Positions 17,675 through 26,810 are shown, counted from the first letter of the stretch. The stretch: DNA of 64,000 nucleotides from Rhizobium mongolense subsp. loessense (GCF_900099775.1 NZ_FMTM01000005.1:62001-126000), one strand, 5' to 3'. Notes: generated by a model from the letters alone, not told the origin. Program-made: numbers and translations.

Positions 17675-19096
17675 ATGAAAGCAATTTACCGCAGGCTGCT
17701 CGGCGGACTGTCGGCCCTCGCACTCACTTCATTGCAACCGTGCCCGCTGGCCTACTCCCAGACACCAACACCTACGCCCAGACCCGCGTCCGCGCAGATT
17801 GCCGCGGCCGAGACGGAAACCGGCCTGCTTTCGGAGGACGAGCTTGAGGTCCTTGTGGCTCGCATCGCGCTTTATCCGGATGAACTTGTCGGTGCGATCT
17901 CCGCGGCGTCGCTGTTTCCGCTACAGATCGTCGAGGCTGCCCGCTTCCTGGAGGCCAAAGAAAAGAACGCCAATCTCAAGCCAAAGGATGATTGGGACGG
18001 AAGCGTCATCTCGTTGCTGAACTACCCGGACGTCGTCAAGATGATGAGCGACGACCTCGACTGGACGCAGTCGCTGGCGGAAGCCCTTACCAATCAGCAA
18101 AAGGACGTGCTGATCGCCATTCAGCAGCTTCGCGACGAGGCGGTGGCGAAAAATGTTATTAAGACAGACGACAAGATCACCGTGGTGACGGAGAACGAAA
18201 ACATCGTTATCCGGCCGACCAATCCGGAGAAGGTCTACATCCCGCAATATCCACCCGAAATGTTCTATGAACCAGGCTACGCGGTCGAGCCGATTTCCTA
18301 CTATCCCGATTCCTACGATAGCTACTACTACCCGGGCGCCGCATTCTTCGCCGGCGCGATCACCGGGATCGCATGGGGGGCCATCGTCAACTGGGACGAC
18401 TGGGGTGTCTGGGGTGGCGATTGGGATGGCGACTTCGACATCGACTGCAACAACTGCTTCAACGATCGAGACTTCAACGGCAAGGTCAAGTGGAACGACA
18501 TCGACTGGACCAAGGTGGACCGGAGCAAGCTAAGCATCGGAAAGGATCAGATCGCCAACCTTGATCGTTCGGCCATCAAGTCCAGCCTGCAGTCGGACAG
18601 CCGCAACCAGCTGAAGAACAAGGTCAGCGACAGGCAAGGTAACATCGGGCCGGGCACCAGAAACATCGGCGCCCGGGCTGAGGACATCCGCAAGGGCACG
18701 GTCGAGGGCTTGAAGGCAAGTCCGAGATCGCAGCCGGGCAATGTCGCCGCCAATCGACCGGGTGCCTCCCGGCCGGAAGCCCGTCGAGGCAATGCGGCCG
18801 ATCGGACGGGCGCGGCAGCGAGCCGTCCATCAAAGCCGGCTGCGAAAGCAAAGAAGAAGCCAAGCTCACCGAAGATGGCAGCACGGCCCGACAATCGTTC
18901 ACGTCAGCAAAGTGCCCTCGGCAACGTGCAGTCCGGCCGCCGCGAAGCGGTTGCTTCAAGGAGAGGAGGACAGAGCATGGGAGGGGGGCATCGCGGTCCG
19001 CCGCGCGTTGCCCAAAATCGCCCGCCCCCGAGGATGCATGGCGGCGGCGGCCGCGGCGGCGGTCGCGGCGGCGGCGGTCGCGGCGGTAGACGGTAG
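17675..19096 (+). CDS. Exported DUF3300 protein with Gly/Arg-rich tail
   Basis: The 473-residue protein has a signal peptide (about 1-30), then a DUF3300 domain (about 50-240) with LVARIALYPDELVGAISAAS, SLLNYPDVVKMMSDDLDW and PEKVYIPQYPPEMFYEPGY. A Trp/Asp-rich stretch follows (WGAIVNWDDWGVWGGDWDGD). The C-terminal 200 residues are low complexity and basic, ending in a run of GGR repeats (about 445-473). The function is unknown; a cell-envelope role is likely. It is followed 33 bp later by the DUF2950 gene, a pairing seen in other Proteobacteria. Confidence 0.88.
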   Translation: MKAIYRRLLGGLSALALTSLQPCPLAYSQTPTPTPRPASAQIAAAETETGLLSEDELEVLVARIALYPDELVGAISAASLFPLQIVEAARFLEAKEKNANLKPKDDWDGSVISLLNYPDVVKMMSDDLDWTQSLAEALTNQQKDVLIAIQQLRDEAVAKNVIKTDDKITVVTENENIVIRPTNPEKVYIPQYPPEMFYEPGYAVEPISYYPDSYDSYYYPGAAFFAGAITGIAWGAIVNWDDWGVWGGDWDGDFDIDCNNCFNDRDFNGKVKWNDIDWTKVDRSKLSIGKDQIANLDRSAIKSSLQSDSRNQLKNKVSDRQGNIGPGTRNIGARAEDIRKGTVEGLKASPRSQPGNVAANRPGASRPEARRGNAADRTGAAASRPSKPAAKAKKKPSSPKMAARPDNRSRQQSALGNVQSGRREAVASRRGGQSMGGGHRGPPRVAQNRPPPRMHGGGGRGGGRGGGGRGGRR

Positions 19097-19129
19097 CTTC
19101 GCTGCTTTTCAGATCACCGGAGACAAACC

Positions 19130-20065
19130 ATGAGACGACAGTTGAGATTGATCCCGCTGCTGCTTGGAACGGCTCTCTCCCTTGCTTTCGCAGCCCCGAC
19201 CACGGCCCAGATGCAAACGGACCTTTCGGAGTTCGCGACTGGAACCCCGCCATCGTTCGACGATCCATCGGCGGCTCTTGAGCGGTTCAAGACCGTACTA
19301 AGCGCCGACGATCTCGACGGATTGGCAAATCTCCTTGGCCTGGACTCTGCCAAGCTGCGGTCCAGCACCGAGGCCATGACAAGCTATGGTCTTATCCGCG
19401 AGGGTGCTGCGCGGCAATTGCGTCTTCAGGCTCTGGGAGATCGCCAGATCGTTCAAGTGGGAGACGTCTTGTGGCCGTTGCCCTTCCCTTTGTCGCAGGA
19501 CGAGGACGGCAAGTGGGCATTCGATACTGAGGTCGGACTACAGGAAATCGTCAACCGTCGCATCGGCGCGAATGAGCTCGCAACGATCGAGACCATGCAC
19601 AACTATGTCACGGCCCAGCGTGAATATGCGTCTGAGGATCGCGATGGGGATGGCATTTACGAATATGCCCAGCGTCTGATCAGTCGTCCCGGTAAGGTGG
19701 ACGGTCTCTACTGGGATCCGAGCGTGTATGGTGAAGAAAGTCCGGCAAGCGCTCTGGTCGAGAGCGCCGCCTTCGATAAAGCCAAGCGCGGCGAAGGTTA
19801 CTTTGGATATCGCTATCGCATCCTGACGGGACAGGGAGATAACGTGCTCGGCGGCAAACAAAGCTATGTCGTCAACGGTCACATGACAGCGGGCTTTGCG
19901 TTGCTCGCCTGGCCAGTCAAATATCGGGTGACCGGCGTGCAGACATTTATCGTCAATGGGTTGAGCGACATCTACCAACTCGACCTCGGGCCGAAGACGG
20001 AAGAGCGGGCCGCGGCAATCAAAGACTTCAATCCTGACGCCAACTGGACGATCGTCCGCGACTAG
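19130..20065 (+). CDS. Exported DUF2950 protein
   Basis: The 311-residue protein has a signal peptide ending near TTAQMQ and a DUF2950 body: FDDPSAALERFKTVLSADD, FPLSQDEDGKWAFDTEVG, YVTAQREYASEDRDGDG, EYAQRLISRPGKVDGLYW and GYRYRILTGQG. The activity is unknown. Its coupling with DUF3300 suggests that the two act together in the periplasm or outer envelope. The ATG at 19130 has GGAG seven bases upstream. Confidence 0.9.
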   Translation: MRRQLRLIPLLLGTALSLAFAAPTTAQMQTDLSEFATGTPPSFDDPSAALERFKTVLSADDLDGLANLLGLDSAKLRSSTEAMTSYGLIREGAARQLRLQALGDRQIVQVGDVLWPLPFPLSQDEDGKWAFDTEVGLQEIVNRRIGANELATIETMHNYVTAQREYASEDRDGDGIYEYAQRLISRPGKVDGLYWDPSVYGEESPASALVESAAFDKAKRGEGYFGYRYRILTGQGDNVLGGKQSYVVNGHMTAGFALLAWPVKYRVTGVQTFIVNGLSDIYQLDLGPKTEERAAAIKDFNPDANWTIVRD

Positions 20066-20107
20066 TTCTGCGAGATACGTCTGCTCGGGGCAGAACCGAG
20101 CGCTCGC

Positions 20108-20129
20108 GGTCGCACGGCGACGTGCGACC
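20108..20129. terminator. Strong hairpin after the DUF2950 gene
   Basis: GGTCGCACG and CGTGCGACC form a perfect 9-bp stem with a GCGA tetraloop, 43 bp past the DUF2950 stop and between convergent genes. No U-run follows, so intrinsic termination is uncertain. Confidence 0.5.
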
Positions 20130-20199
20130 ATCGCGCGATTGGAGTATTGCTGGGCGCCCGTAACGATCATCCTCCCGCCATGCGAAGGCCAATCGAGCA

Positions 20200-20219
20200 C
20201 CGAGCAGCCGCCTGCTCGG
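20200..20219. terminator. Hairpin after the minus-strand gene at 20221
   Basis: CCGAGCAG and CTGCTCGG pair perfectly around a CCGC loop, one base beyond the stop codon of the minus-strand gene. It is probably a transcript-end structure for the convergent pair; no U-run is present. Confidence 0.45.
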
Positions 20220-20220
20220 G

Positions 20221-20685
20221 TTATGTGACGGGCGGCTCCCAGGTCAGGAAGAAGCCGACGTCGCCGGGAATCCCTCCCGGGAAATTGATGATGGCGGCTT
20301 TAAGGCCGTAGCCCTGGGGCTTTGCTCTTTCTTGAAAGAGATCGTAAAGCTCCTTTGCCTTGCCTTGCAGGGTATTTTGCCAACCGGGCAGGTTGTTGTT
20401 GATGCCCCGACCGCTGTCGGTGCAGAGACTGGACGGGAAGCTGTAGATCATCGCCTCGTATTTTCCTTCCGCGGCAGCTTTCATCACCACGCGCTTGATG
20501 ACCGCACGTTCCGCATCGCCGATGTGCTTCTGGAAAAAATCTTCGACGAACTCTGCATGTTTTTCCGCCTTGCGGGCCTTTATCTTGTCTTCGCGCTCCA
20601 TCTCCAGAAGCTGAAGTTCTAGGGCCCGTTTGCGCAGCTCCTCCGCACTGGCCATCGACTGAGGGGTCGTCTCACTTGCAGTCAT
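20221..20685 (-). CDS. Unknown cytoplasmic protein, about 154 residues
   Basis: The N-terminal third is a charged coiled-coil-like helix (ELRKRALELQLLEMEREDKI), followed by a conserved-looking globular part (AVIKRVVMKAAAEGKYEAMI, YSFPSSLCTDSGRGINN, INFPGGIPGDVGFFLTWEP). No signal peptide is present. Two ATGs flank the GGAGGA site; the one at 20685 has the better spacing. I recognise no named family. It is monocistronic. Confidence 0.75.
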   Translation of the reverse strand: MTASETTPQSMASAEELRKRALELQLLEMEREDKIKARKAEKHAEFVEDFFQKHIGDAERAVIKRVVMKAAAEGKYEAMIYSFPSSLCTDSGRGINNNLPGWQNTLQGKAKELYDLFQERAKPQGYGLKAAIINFPGGIPGDVGFFLTWEPPVT

Positions 20686-20959
20686 CGCCATGTCCTCCAA
20701 AGTTTGAGGAGATGATAGGGCGATTGAAGACGCTAAGGCAGTAAAATACGCCTGCACCAGAGTAGCATACGGTATGTTACGGCTGGCTTTCGGATTGCCC
20801 ACGGTTGCGATCCGGTTAACAGCCAAGCGGCAAGTCGCGACCTGGCTAGGGCGCGCCCAACATACAAGTCTCGGTAAAATCGACCCCCGCAACCAACGCT
20901 TACAAGCAATATCGAGAGGGCAGCTACGAGATCAGCGTGTAACATGCTAAATCTTAAAC

Positions 20960-21940
20960 ATGTCAATAAACAAGCTCACTTGGGGCTCTTATGCCGGACA
21001 GTCCGCCGGCAGCCTTCGCTTCACGCGACGTGAAGCATTGGCGCTTGGTTTCTGTCTGTGCTGTCTGCCGGCGCGTGGATTTGCGACTGAATCCATTTCG
21101 TTGAAAGATATCGGGAGTGGCCTCTTCATTCGTGAGGCGCCGCACGAGGAAGCCACACGGGCCAACAACGGAGGCATTGCAAACACAGGCTTCATCATCG
21201 GACGCGACAGCGTGCTCGTGATCGATCCAGGAGGCAGTCTAGCAGACGGGCAATGGCTTCGCTCACAAATCAGGAAACGCACCAACAAGCCGATCCGGCA
21301 TGTCGTGCTATCCCACGTTCACCCCGATCATTGCTTTGGCGCTTCGGCCTTTGCGGAAGAACAGCCGGAATTTATCGGCCATCACGCTCTGAGCCGAGCT
21401 CTCGATGCGCGGGGTAGCTATTACCACGAACGTCTTGTGGAGATTCTCGGACCTGAGAGCGTTGGCGGCATCGTTTATCCTACCCGGGAGATTGAAGATG
21501 TGGCCGAAGTTGATCTCGGCGATCGCATTGTCCGGATAACCGCGCATGATACCGCGCACACCGATTGCGACCTGTCGATGTTCGATACATCCACGGGAAC
21601 GCTGTTTCCTGCAGACCTGCTCTTCGTCGATCGCGTTCCCTCGTTGGATGGTAGCCTGCCCGGATGGTTGAATGAAGCCAAGCGGCTCGAAGGCATTGGT
21701 GCCGCTCGAGCAGTCCCGGGTCATGGGCCGGCGATAGTCGACTTCGGACCGGCCATGGCAAAACAGGTGCGCTATCTTACGGTTCTACGCGATGAAACAC
21801 GCAAGGCGATTGCGGAGGGCGTTGGGATAGACAAGGCCGGTCGAGTGGTCGCTGCCGGGGAGGCCGAAGGCTGGGCGCTGTTCGATGACTATAACGGCCG
21901 CAACGTCATTCAAGCTTACAAGGAGCTTGAATGGGAGTAG
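20960..21940 (+). CDS. MBL-fold metallohydrolase of the quinoprotein relay type
   Basis: The 326-residue protein has a twin-arginine-like N-terminus (RFTRREALALGFCLC) and so should be exported folded. The metallo-beta-lactamase motif is SHVHPDHCFG, with later metal ligands in AHDTAHTDCD and VPGHGP. The sequence and neighbours match the quinoprotein relay system zinc metallohydrolase group, found beside PQQ-dependent dehydrogenases. The reaction is unproven. No good Shine-Dalgarno precedes the ATG. It is followed 26 bp later by a SoxYZ-like carrier gene. Confidence 0.85.
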   Translation: MSINKLTWGSYAGQSAGSLRFTRREALALGFCLCCLPARGFATESISLKDIGSGLFIREAPHEEATRANNGGIANTGFIIGRDSVLVIDPGGSLADGQWLRSQIRKRTNKPIRHVVLSHVHPDHCFGASAFAEEQPEFIGHHALSRALDARGSYYHERLVEILGPESVGGIVYPTREIEDVAEVDLGDRIVRITAHDTAHTDCDLSMFDTSTGTLFPADLLFVDRVPSLDGSLPGWLNEAKRLEGIGAARAVPGHGPAIVDFGPAMAKQVRYLTVLRDETRKAIAEGVGIDKAGRVVAAGEAEGWALFDDYNGRNVIQAYKELEWE

Positions 21941-21966
21941 TATATCATTGAAAGAAGGAGGAGAAC

Positions 21967-22785
21967 ATGATGGAGATATTGCGACCGATCTTCGGGGCGG
22001 CTCTGATCATGGCGATCTGCGCCGGGCCGGTTCCCGCTGCGGATTCCTCTCAGGCGGATGCCAAGCGGGAGGAGCGCTGGCAACTGATTGCCGATTACCT
22101 CTTTGACGATCGGAAAGTTCTCCCGACCGATTCATTGATCAAGATTGATGCGCCAAAGCGCGCGACGGATGCTGCGCTCGTGCCTATCACTCTGACAATG
22201 CCCCAAAAAGACAAAATCAAATCGGTTTATCTTGTTATCGATGACAATCCAGCACCGCTGGCCGCTCATGTCACCTTCGGGCCAGCCGCGGACTCTGGCA
22301 CGTTGCAGCTGCGTGTGCGGATCGACACCTACACAAACGTTCACGCCGTTGCCGAGACGAAAGACGGAAAGCTGTTTTCGACTGCCGCCTTTGTGAAGGC
22401 ATCGGGCGGCTGCTCGGCGCCTTCCGGCCCCAGCGACGCGGAAGCGATGAAGGGGATGGGGGAAATGAGGATGAAGTTCGCCGAGAGCATTCAGCAGGGA
22501 AAATCTGCCGAGGCAACGCTGATGATCCGCCACCCCAACTTCAGCGGAATGCAGATGAACCAGCTCACCCGGCTTTACACGCCGGCGCGTTACCTCGAGA
22601 AGATGACTGTCTCCTACGGTGATCAGACCGTCCTGGACATTGTGGGCGATATTTCCCTGTCTACAAATCCCGTAATCGGCTTCAACTTTGTGCCGCGTGG
22701 CAACGGGCCAATGAACGTGGTCGCGTCCGACACCAAGGGAGCGCGTTGGGAACAGAGTTTCAAGGTGCCTCCAGCCACGAATTAA
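21967..22785 (+). CDS. Quinoprotein-associated SoxYZ-like carrier protein
   Basis: The 272-residue exported protein has a signal peptide (cut near VPAADS), a SoxY-like domain (about 45-150) ending in VKASGGCSAPSG, which resembles the SoxY carrier-cysteine arm, and a SoxZ-like domain (about 165-270, with MIRHPNFSGMQMNQLTR). Such fusions belong to the same PQQ dehydrogenase gene neighbourhoods as the flanking genes. AAGGAGGAG precedes the ATG. The gene overlaps nothing and ends 11 bp before the next start. Confidence 0.87.
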   Translation: MMEILRPIFGAALIMAICAGPVPAADSSQADAKREERWQLIADYLFDDRKVLPTDSLIKIDAPKRATDAALVPITLTMPQKDKIKSVYLVIDDNPAPLAAHVTFGPAADSGTLQLRVRIDTYTNVHAVAETKDGKLFSTAAFVKASGGCSAPSGPSDAEAMKGMGEMRMKFAESIQQGKSAEATLMIRHPNFSGMQMNQLTRLYTPARYLEKMTVSYGDQTVLDIVGDISLSTNPVIGFNFVPRGNGPMNVVASDTKGARWEQSFKVPPATN

Positions 22786-22796
22786 GAGGTGCAGAC

Positions 22797-23381
22797 ATGC
22801 CGAGGCTGATTGGAACCTTGCTAAGGGCTGCCGCCTCACTCGCGATTGCTTTATTTCTGACCGCCGCCAGCACGCAATGGTCCTGGGCCGAAGTGCGCGA
22901 GCCGAACGGCTTGTGGACTGGCCCGATGCGGGGGCAGACACCGACGACGCTCAGAGGTGCCATCGTCATCGATCTGGCAGGCCTTGAGGCGCTGATGCCA
23001 AAAGATCCAGTGCTTCTCGATGTTGGCCCCGCCGATCAGAAACCGGAGGACTTTCCCAAGGATCGACTTTGGCTGCCGACCCATCGCTCTATCCCGGACG
23101 CGGTGTGGTTGCCGGGCGCCGGAACAGCGGCTTTAGGGGCGACGCAAGAGGAAGCTTTTTTTCGTCGCGTAGAGGAACTGACACAGGGCGACAGCTCAAA
23201 ACCCATCGTCACTTTCTGCCGTCCCGAGTGCTGGGGTAGTTGGAACGCTGGCAAACGGCTGGTGATGAAGGGCTTTACCAGCGTTTATTGGTTTCCAGGC
23301 GGCATCAACAGTTGGCAGGAGGTCCACGACACGGTCGAAGTCAAGCCCGATAAGGCTTGGCACCCAGAACCGGCGAAATAG
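22797..23381 (+). CDS. PQQ-dependent catabolism-associated CXXCW-motif protein
   Basis: The 194-residue exported protein has a signal peptide (1-32, cut near SWAEVR) and a rhodanese-like domain containing VTFCRPECWGSWNAGKRL, the Cys-rich hallmark of this family, and VYWFPGGINSWQ. It probably handles a thiol- or sulfur-linked intermediate in periplasmic oxidation with the preceding SoxYZ-like carrier; this is inference. AGAGGTG precedes the ATG at 22797; the upstream in-frame ATG overlaps the previous gene and is rejected. Confidence 0.86.
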   Translation: MPRLIGTLLRAAASLAIALFLTAASTQWSWAEVREPNGLWTGPMRGQTPTTLRGAIVIDLAGLEALMPKDPVLLDVGPADQKPEDFPKDRLWLPTHRSIPDAVWLPGAGTAALGATQEEAFFRRVEELTQGDSSKPIVTFCRPECWGSWNAGKRLVMKGFTSVYWFPGGINSWQEVHDTVEVKPDKAWHPEPAK

Positions 23382-23437
23382 CGTAAGAGAGCCGATACGA
23401 AACGCCCTTTAATCCCCGCTTCCGAGATAATCTACTC

Positions 23438-23453
23438 CGTCCATATACGGACG
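23438..23453. terminator. Weak hairpin between convergent genes
   Basis: CGTCC and GGACG flank a 6-nt AT-rich loop just beyond the stop of the minus-strand ABC ATPase. The stem is short, so this is tentative. Confidence 0.25.
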
Positions 23454-23454
23454 C

Positions 23455-24588
23455 CTAGGCTGCCGTTGGGTCAAGCACGGTCATGTCAATTTCCGTGAGT
23501 TCCACGCGGCGCTCGAAGGCAATGCCGGCCTCGTCGAAGAGGTGGCAATCGGTGGCGTTGATGCCCGTCACGACAGGCGTATCAGGGCGGATCCCGACAC
23601 TGCCTGGAAGCATCGCGCAGAAGTTCTCGCCCTCGCCGTTAAGCGCGGCATAGGCGACCGTATGGGCGCCAAGCCGTTCGATAACGGTCGGCGTAACGGT
23701 CAGCGAGATGTCGCCGGATCCAAGCTGCACATGCTCCGGCCGGATGCCGAGCGTAAGCGTCTTGCCGATCATTCCCTCGCGCGGAGAAACCGGCAGAGTG
23801 ACGGTCTGCCCGCCATGGTCCACTTCCACGCCGGCATCGCTGACGCTTTTGCAGGTTACCGGCAGGAAGTTCATTTTCGGATTTCCGATGAAACCGGCAA
23901 CAAAGAGGTTGGCCGGCTTGTGATAGAGCTCCAGTGGCGCACCGGTCTGCGAGATATCGCCGGCATCCAGCACGACGATGCGGTCGGCCATGGTCATGGC
24001 TTCCACCTGATCGTGCGTCACATAAATCATTGTGGCCTTCAACTGGCGATGCAGTTTTGCAAGTTCGATACGCATATCGGCGCGCAGGGCCGCATCGAGG
24101 TTCGACAGCGGCTCGTCGAACAGGAATATCTTCGGCTCGCGAACGATGGCGCGGCCGATTGCGACACGCTGGCGCTGGCCGCCGGAGAGCATGCCGGGCT
24201 TCTGCTGCAAGCGCTGGTCGAGATGGAGAATGCGCGCCGCATTCTCGACCTTTGCCTTGAGCTTTGCCTCTTCCATCTTCTCGACGCGAAGCGGAAAGGC
24301 GATGTTTTCGAATACAGTCATGTGCGGATAAAGCGCGTAGGACTGGAACACCATGGCAATGCCGCGCTTGACCGGCGGCAGGTCGTTGACCCGGATACCG
24401 TCGATGACGATGTCGCCGGCAGTTGTCGCATCGAGACCGGCGATCATGCGCAGGAGGGTGGATTTGCCGCAGCCTGAGGGACCGACGAAGACAACGAATT
24501 CGCCGTTCTTCACATCGAGCTGCACGCCCTTCAGAACTTCGTAGTCGCCGTAGAATTTCTGCACCTTATTGAGAAAAAGCTGTCCCAA
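23455..24588 (-). CDS. Carbohydrate ABC transporter ATP-binding protein (UgpC/MalK type)
   Basis: The 377-residue ATPase has Walker A GPSGCGKST, the ABC signature LSGGQRQRVAIGRA, Walker B IFLFDEPLSNLD and switch His in IYVTHDQVEAMTMADR. A C-terminal TOBE/regulatory region (about 240-377) is typical of CUT1 sugar importers. It starts with TTG at 24588 and is the last gene of the second transporter operon (oxidoreductase, two permeases, binding protein, ATPase). It is separated from the binding-protein gene by 84 bp containing hairpins. Confidence 0.95.
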   Translation of the reverse strand: MGQLFLNKVQKFYGDYEVLKGVQLDVKNGEFVVFVGPSGCGKSTLLRMIAGLDATTAGDIVIDGIRVNDLPPVKRGIAMVFQSYALYPHMTVFENIAFPLRVEKMEEAKLKAKVENAARILHLDQRLQQKPGMLSGGQRQRVAIGRAIVREPKIFLFDEPLSNLDAALRADMRIELAKLHRQLKATMIYVTHDQVEAMTMADRIVVLDAGDISQTGAPLELYHKPANLFVAGFIGNPKMNFLPVTCKSVSDAGVEVDHGGQTVTLPVSPREGMIGKTLTLGIRPEHVQLGSGDISLTVTPTVIERLGAHTVAYAALNGEGENFCAMLPGSVGIRPDTPVVTGINATDCHLFDEAGIAFERRVELTEIDMTVLDPTAA

Positions 24589-24634
24589 AACCTGTCTCCG
24601 GTCGCTGCTGAAGCAGCACTTGCATAATCAGGAA

Positions 24635-24663
24635 GGATCGCGGGTTGTTGCTCCCCGCGATCC
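24635..24663 (-). promoter_or_regulatory. Intercistronic hairpin after the binding-protein gene
   Basis: GGATCGCGGG and CCCGCGATCC form a perfect 10-bp stem with a 9-nt loop just beyond the binding-protein stop. A smaller GCTGCT/AGCAGC hairpin lies near 24605. Such structures often protect the binding-protein mRNA or partly terminate, giving more binding protein than ATPase. Confidence 0.6.
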
Positions 24664-24672
24664 CCATGAAGG

Positions 24673-25905
24673 CTACTTGAACGCCTCGATTTCGCCAGCA
24701 GCCTTCTTGAGTGCGTCGGCAGGCTGAGCCTGACCGGTCACGACGGATTGCACCATCGCAATCATCGAATTCTGGAAGCCCTTGTAGTCGGTGAAAAGGG
24801 GTTCCGGACCACCGTAGCTGATGCCGTCGATCAACGGCTTCCAGTAAGGCTTTTCAGTCACCAGCTTGTCGATATTCGGCGACGGACGAAGCGGCGTCAG
24901 ACCGGATTCGCCGTTAAGCTCATATTCCTCCTGGGGACCGGGAGAGGTGATGAACTTGGCGAATTCGATTGCCTTGTCCTCGACGCCCGAACCCTTGAAG
25001 ATCGCAAGACTGTCGGTGATGAGCAGAGTGCCCGGTCCCTTGGCCTGCGGGCCAAGCGGCAGGGTCGTGATGCCCCAGTCGATCTTCGTATCCTTCAGGC
25101 GGTAGGCAGCACCGGAACCTGCCTGGATCATCGCGACCTTGCCGTCGAGGAAGATGGCGCGGACTTCGTTCTGCTCGTAGGCCGTCGGGCCCTCTTCGGA
25201 ATAGGGCACGATGCTCTTATAGGCCTCCAGCGCTTTCAGCACTTCGGGGCTATCGAGGGTAATTTTGCCTTCCGCGTCCGTCACCGTGCCGTTGTTGGTG
25301 TAAACCCAATGCATGAACTGATGCATTGTGTTGTCGAAGGTCTTGGCCGAAAGGCCGAAGCCGGGGATTCCGGTTTTCTCCTTGATGATCTTGGCATATT
25401 CGATTTCCTCGTCCCAGGTCTTCGGCGGCTTCTCCGGATCAAGGCCAGCCTGCTTGAAGAGATCCTTGTTCCAGTAAAGCGCCTTTGTCGAGAAAGCGAT
25501 CGGAACGCCCCATTGCGTGCCGTCGAAGGTGACGGTGTCGACGATGTGCGGATAGTAGGCCTTCTTTTCCTCGTCGGTCATCGGGACCTCGACGATCAGG
25601 TCGTTCTGCGCAAATTCCTTGAGGGTACGCGAACCGACATAGGCCATTGCGACTGGAGTGCCAGCCGCAGCAAGCGTCGTTGCCTTGTCCTGGCACTGGG
25701 CCCAGCCAACCACTTCCGGCGCGATCTTCCAGCCGGTGTTCTTTTCTTCCCACTGCTTGATGTACTTCGCATGGATATCGTCGAGCTTGTCGCCACAGTA
25801 AATCCAGCTGATCTCCTGGTCGGCGGCTTGGGCTGTGACAGCGGTCAACGCCGTCGAACCGAGCAGGGCGAGTGCCATGAGGCCTGTTCTGATGGTAATA
25901 CTCAC
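24673..25905 (-). CDS. Periplasmic sugar-binding protein (solute-binding family 1)
   Basis: The 410-residue protein has a Sec signal peptide (1-27, cut at AQAADQ) and a family 1 solute-binding fold, with WGVPIAFSTKALYWNKDLFK and AMIQAGSGAAYRLKD among typical blocks. The GTG start has GGGAG seven bases upstream. It delivers substrate to the two permeases encoded upstream. The ligand is unknown; a di- or oligosaccharide or a sugar derivative is expected from CUT1 membership and the oxidoreductase in the operon. Confidence 0.92.
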   Translation of the reverse strand: MSITIRTGLMALALLGSTALTAVTAQAADQEISWIYCGDKLDDIHAKYIKQWEEKNTGWKIAPEVVGWAQCQDKATTLAAAGTPVAMAYVGSRTLKEFAQNDLIVEVPMTDEEKKAYYPHIVDTVTFDGTQWGVPIAFSTKALYWNKDLFKQAGLDPEKPPKTWDEEIEYAKIIKEKTGIPGFGLSAKTFDNTMHQFMHWVYTNNGTVTDAEGKITLDSPEVLKALEAYKSIVPYSEEGPTAYEQNEVRAIFLDGKVAMIQAGSGAAYRLKDTKIDWGITTLPLGPQAKGPGTLLITDSLAIFKGSGVEDKAIEFAKFITSPGPQEEYELNGESGLTPLRPSPNIDKLVTEKPYWKPLIDGISYGGPEPLFTDYKGFQNSMIAMVQSVVTGQAQPADALKKAAGEIEAFK

Positions 25906-25952
25906 GTTGTGACTCCCATTCTTGTGTTAGCTGTTCACTCGTTTTCTTGGTC

Positions 25953-26810
25953 TTATTGTTTCACCGCACCGGCGGTCAGCCCGCCGACGAGATAGCGTTG
26001 CAGGAAGAAGATGACGACCATCGCCGGCAGGATGCCGACGAAGGAAGCCGCCATCAGTTCGTTCCAGATGACCTCCTGCTTACCGAAATAAGCAAAGAGT
26101 CCCACCGGCAGAGGCATGTATTCGGTCTTCGAGTTGAAGGTCAGCGCGAAGATGAATTGCTGCGCATAGGCGCCGATGAAAGTGGTGATCGCCACGACGA
26201 TGATCCCGGGCATGGCGATCGGCAGGATCACGCGGCGAAGCGTGTAGAAGTGGCTGGCGCCATCCATATACGCGGCTTCATTCAATTCCTGGGGAATGCG
26301 GATCATATAGGTCCTGAGAAGCCAGATCGCCGATGGAATGAGGAAGGCCACGCCCGGCACGATCATGGCGAGATAGGTGTTGAGGACGCCCATGCTGCGC
26401 ATCAGCCGAAAGAGAGGGATCAGGAGTACCGCGCCGGAGAACATGTTGACCGTCAGGAAGGCGCCGAGAAGGATGCCCATGCCCCTGAACTCGAACCTTG
26501 CAAAGGCGTAGGACGCCGGGATGACGAGACACAGGACGATTATCGTGACGATGATCGATATGAAGAACGAATTGAAGATATAGCGCCCGAAACCTGGAAC
26601 GCTGACCCACATCGTTCGGTAGGCCTCGAAGGAGCCGTTCTCCGGCCAGAACCGGTAAGGCGAGGAAAAGAGCTGGCTCAACGGTTTCAGCGATACCAGA
26701 AAGCCTTCGACGAAGGGCGAAAGAACGAAGGCTAGAAACAGCGCGATGCCGCAATAGATCAGCACGAGTTCCCACCAGCTGTAACGATCGATCATAGCGG
26801 GGCTGCTCAT
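25953..26810 (-). CDS. Sugar ABC transporter permease (MalG type)
   Basis: The 285-residue protein has six membrane helices and the EAA loop near residue 180-200 (LNEAAYMDGASHFYTLRRVI, then LPIAMPG). It ends with the usual C-terminal FFLQRYLVGGLTAGAVKQ. Its start overlaps the stop of the preceding permease by 4 bp (ATGA). It forms the heterodimeric channel with that permease. Confidence 0.94.
   Translation of the reverse strand: MSSPAMIDRYSWWELVLIYCGIALFLAFVLSPFVEGFLVSLKPLSQLFSSPYRFWPENGSFEAYRTMWVSVPGFGRYIFNSFFISIIVTIIVLCLVIPASYAFARFEFRGMGILLGAFLTVNMFSGAVLLIPLFRLMRSMGVLNTYLAMIVPGVAFLIPSAIWLLRTYMIRIPQELNEAAYMDGASHFYTLRRVILPIAMPGIIVVAITTFIGAYAQQFIFALTFNSKTEYMPLPVGLFAYFGKQEVIWNELMAASFVGILPAMVVIFFLQRYLVGGLTAGAVKQ

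Noticed and set aside
19020..19096. GGC-rich run as a tandem DNA repeat or CRISPR-like array
   Set aside because: It is the coding sequence for the Gly/Arg tail of the DUF3300 protein, with irregular units and no spacers.
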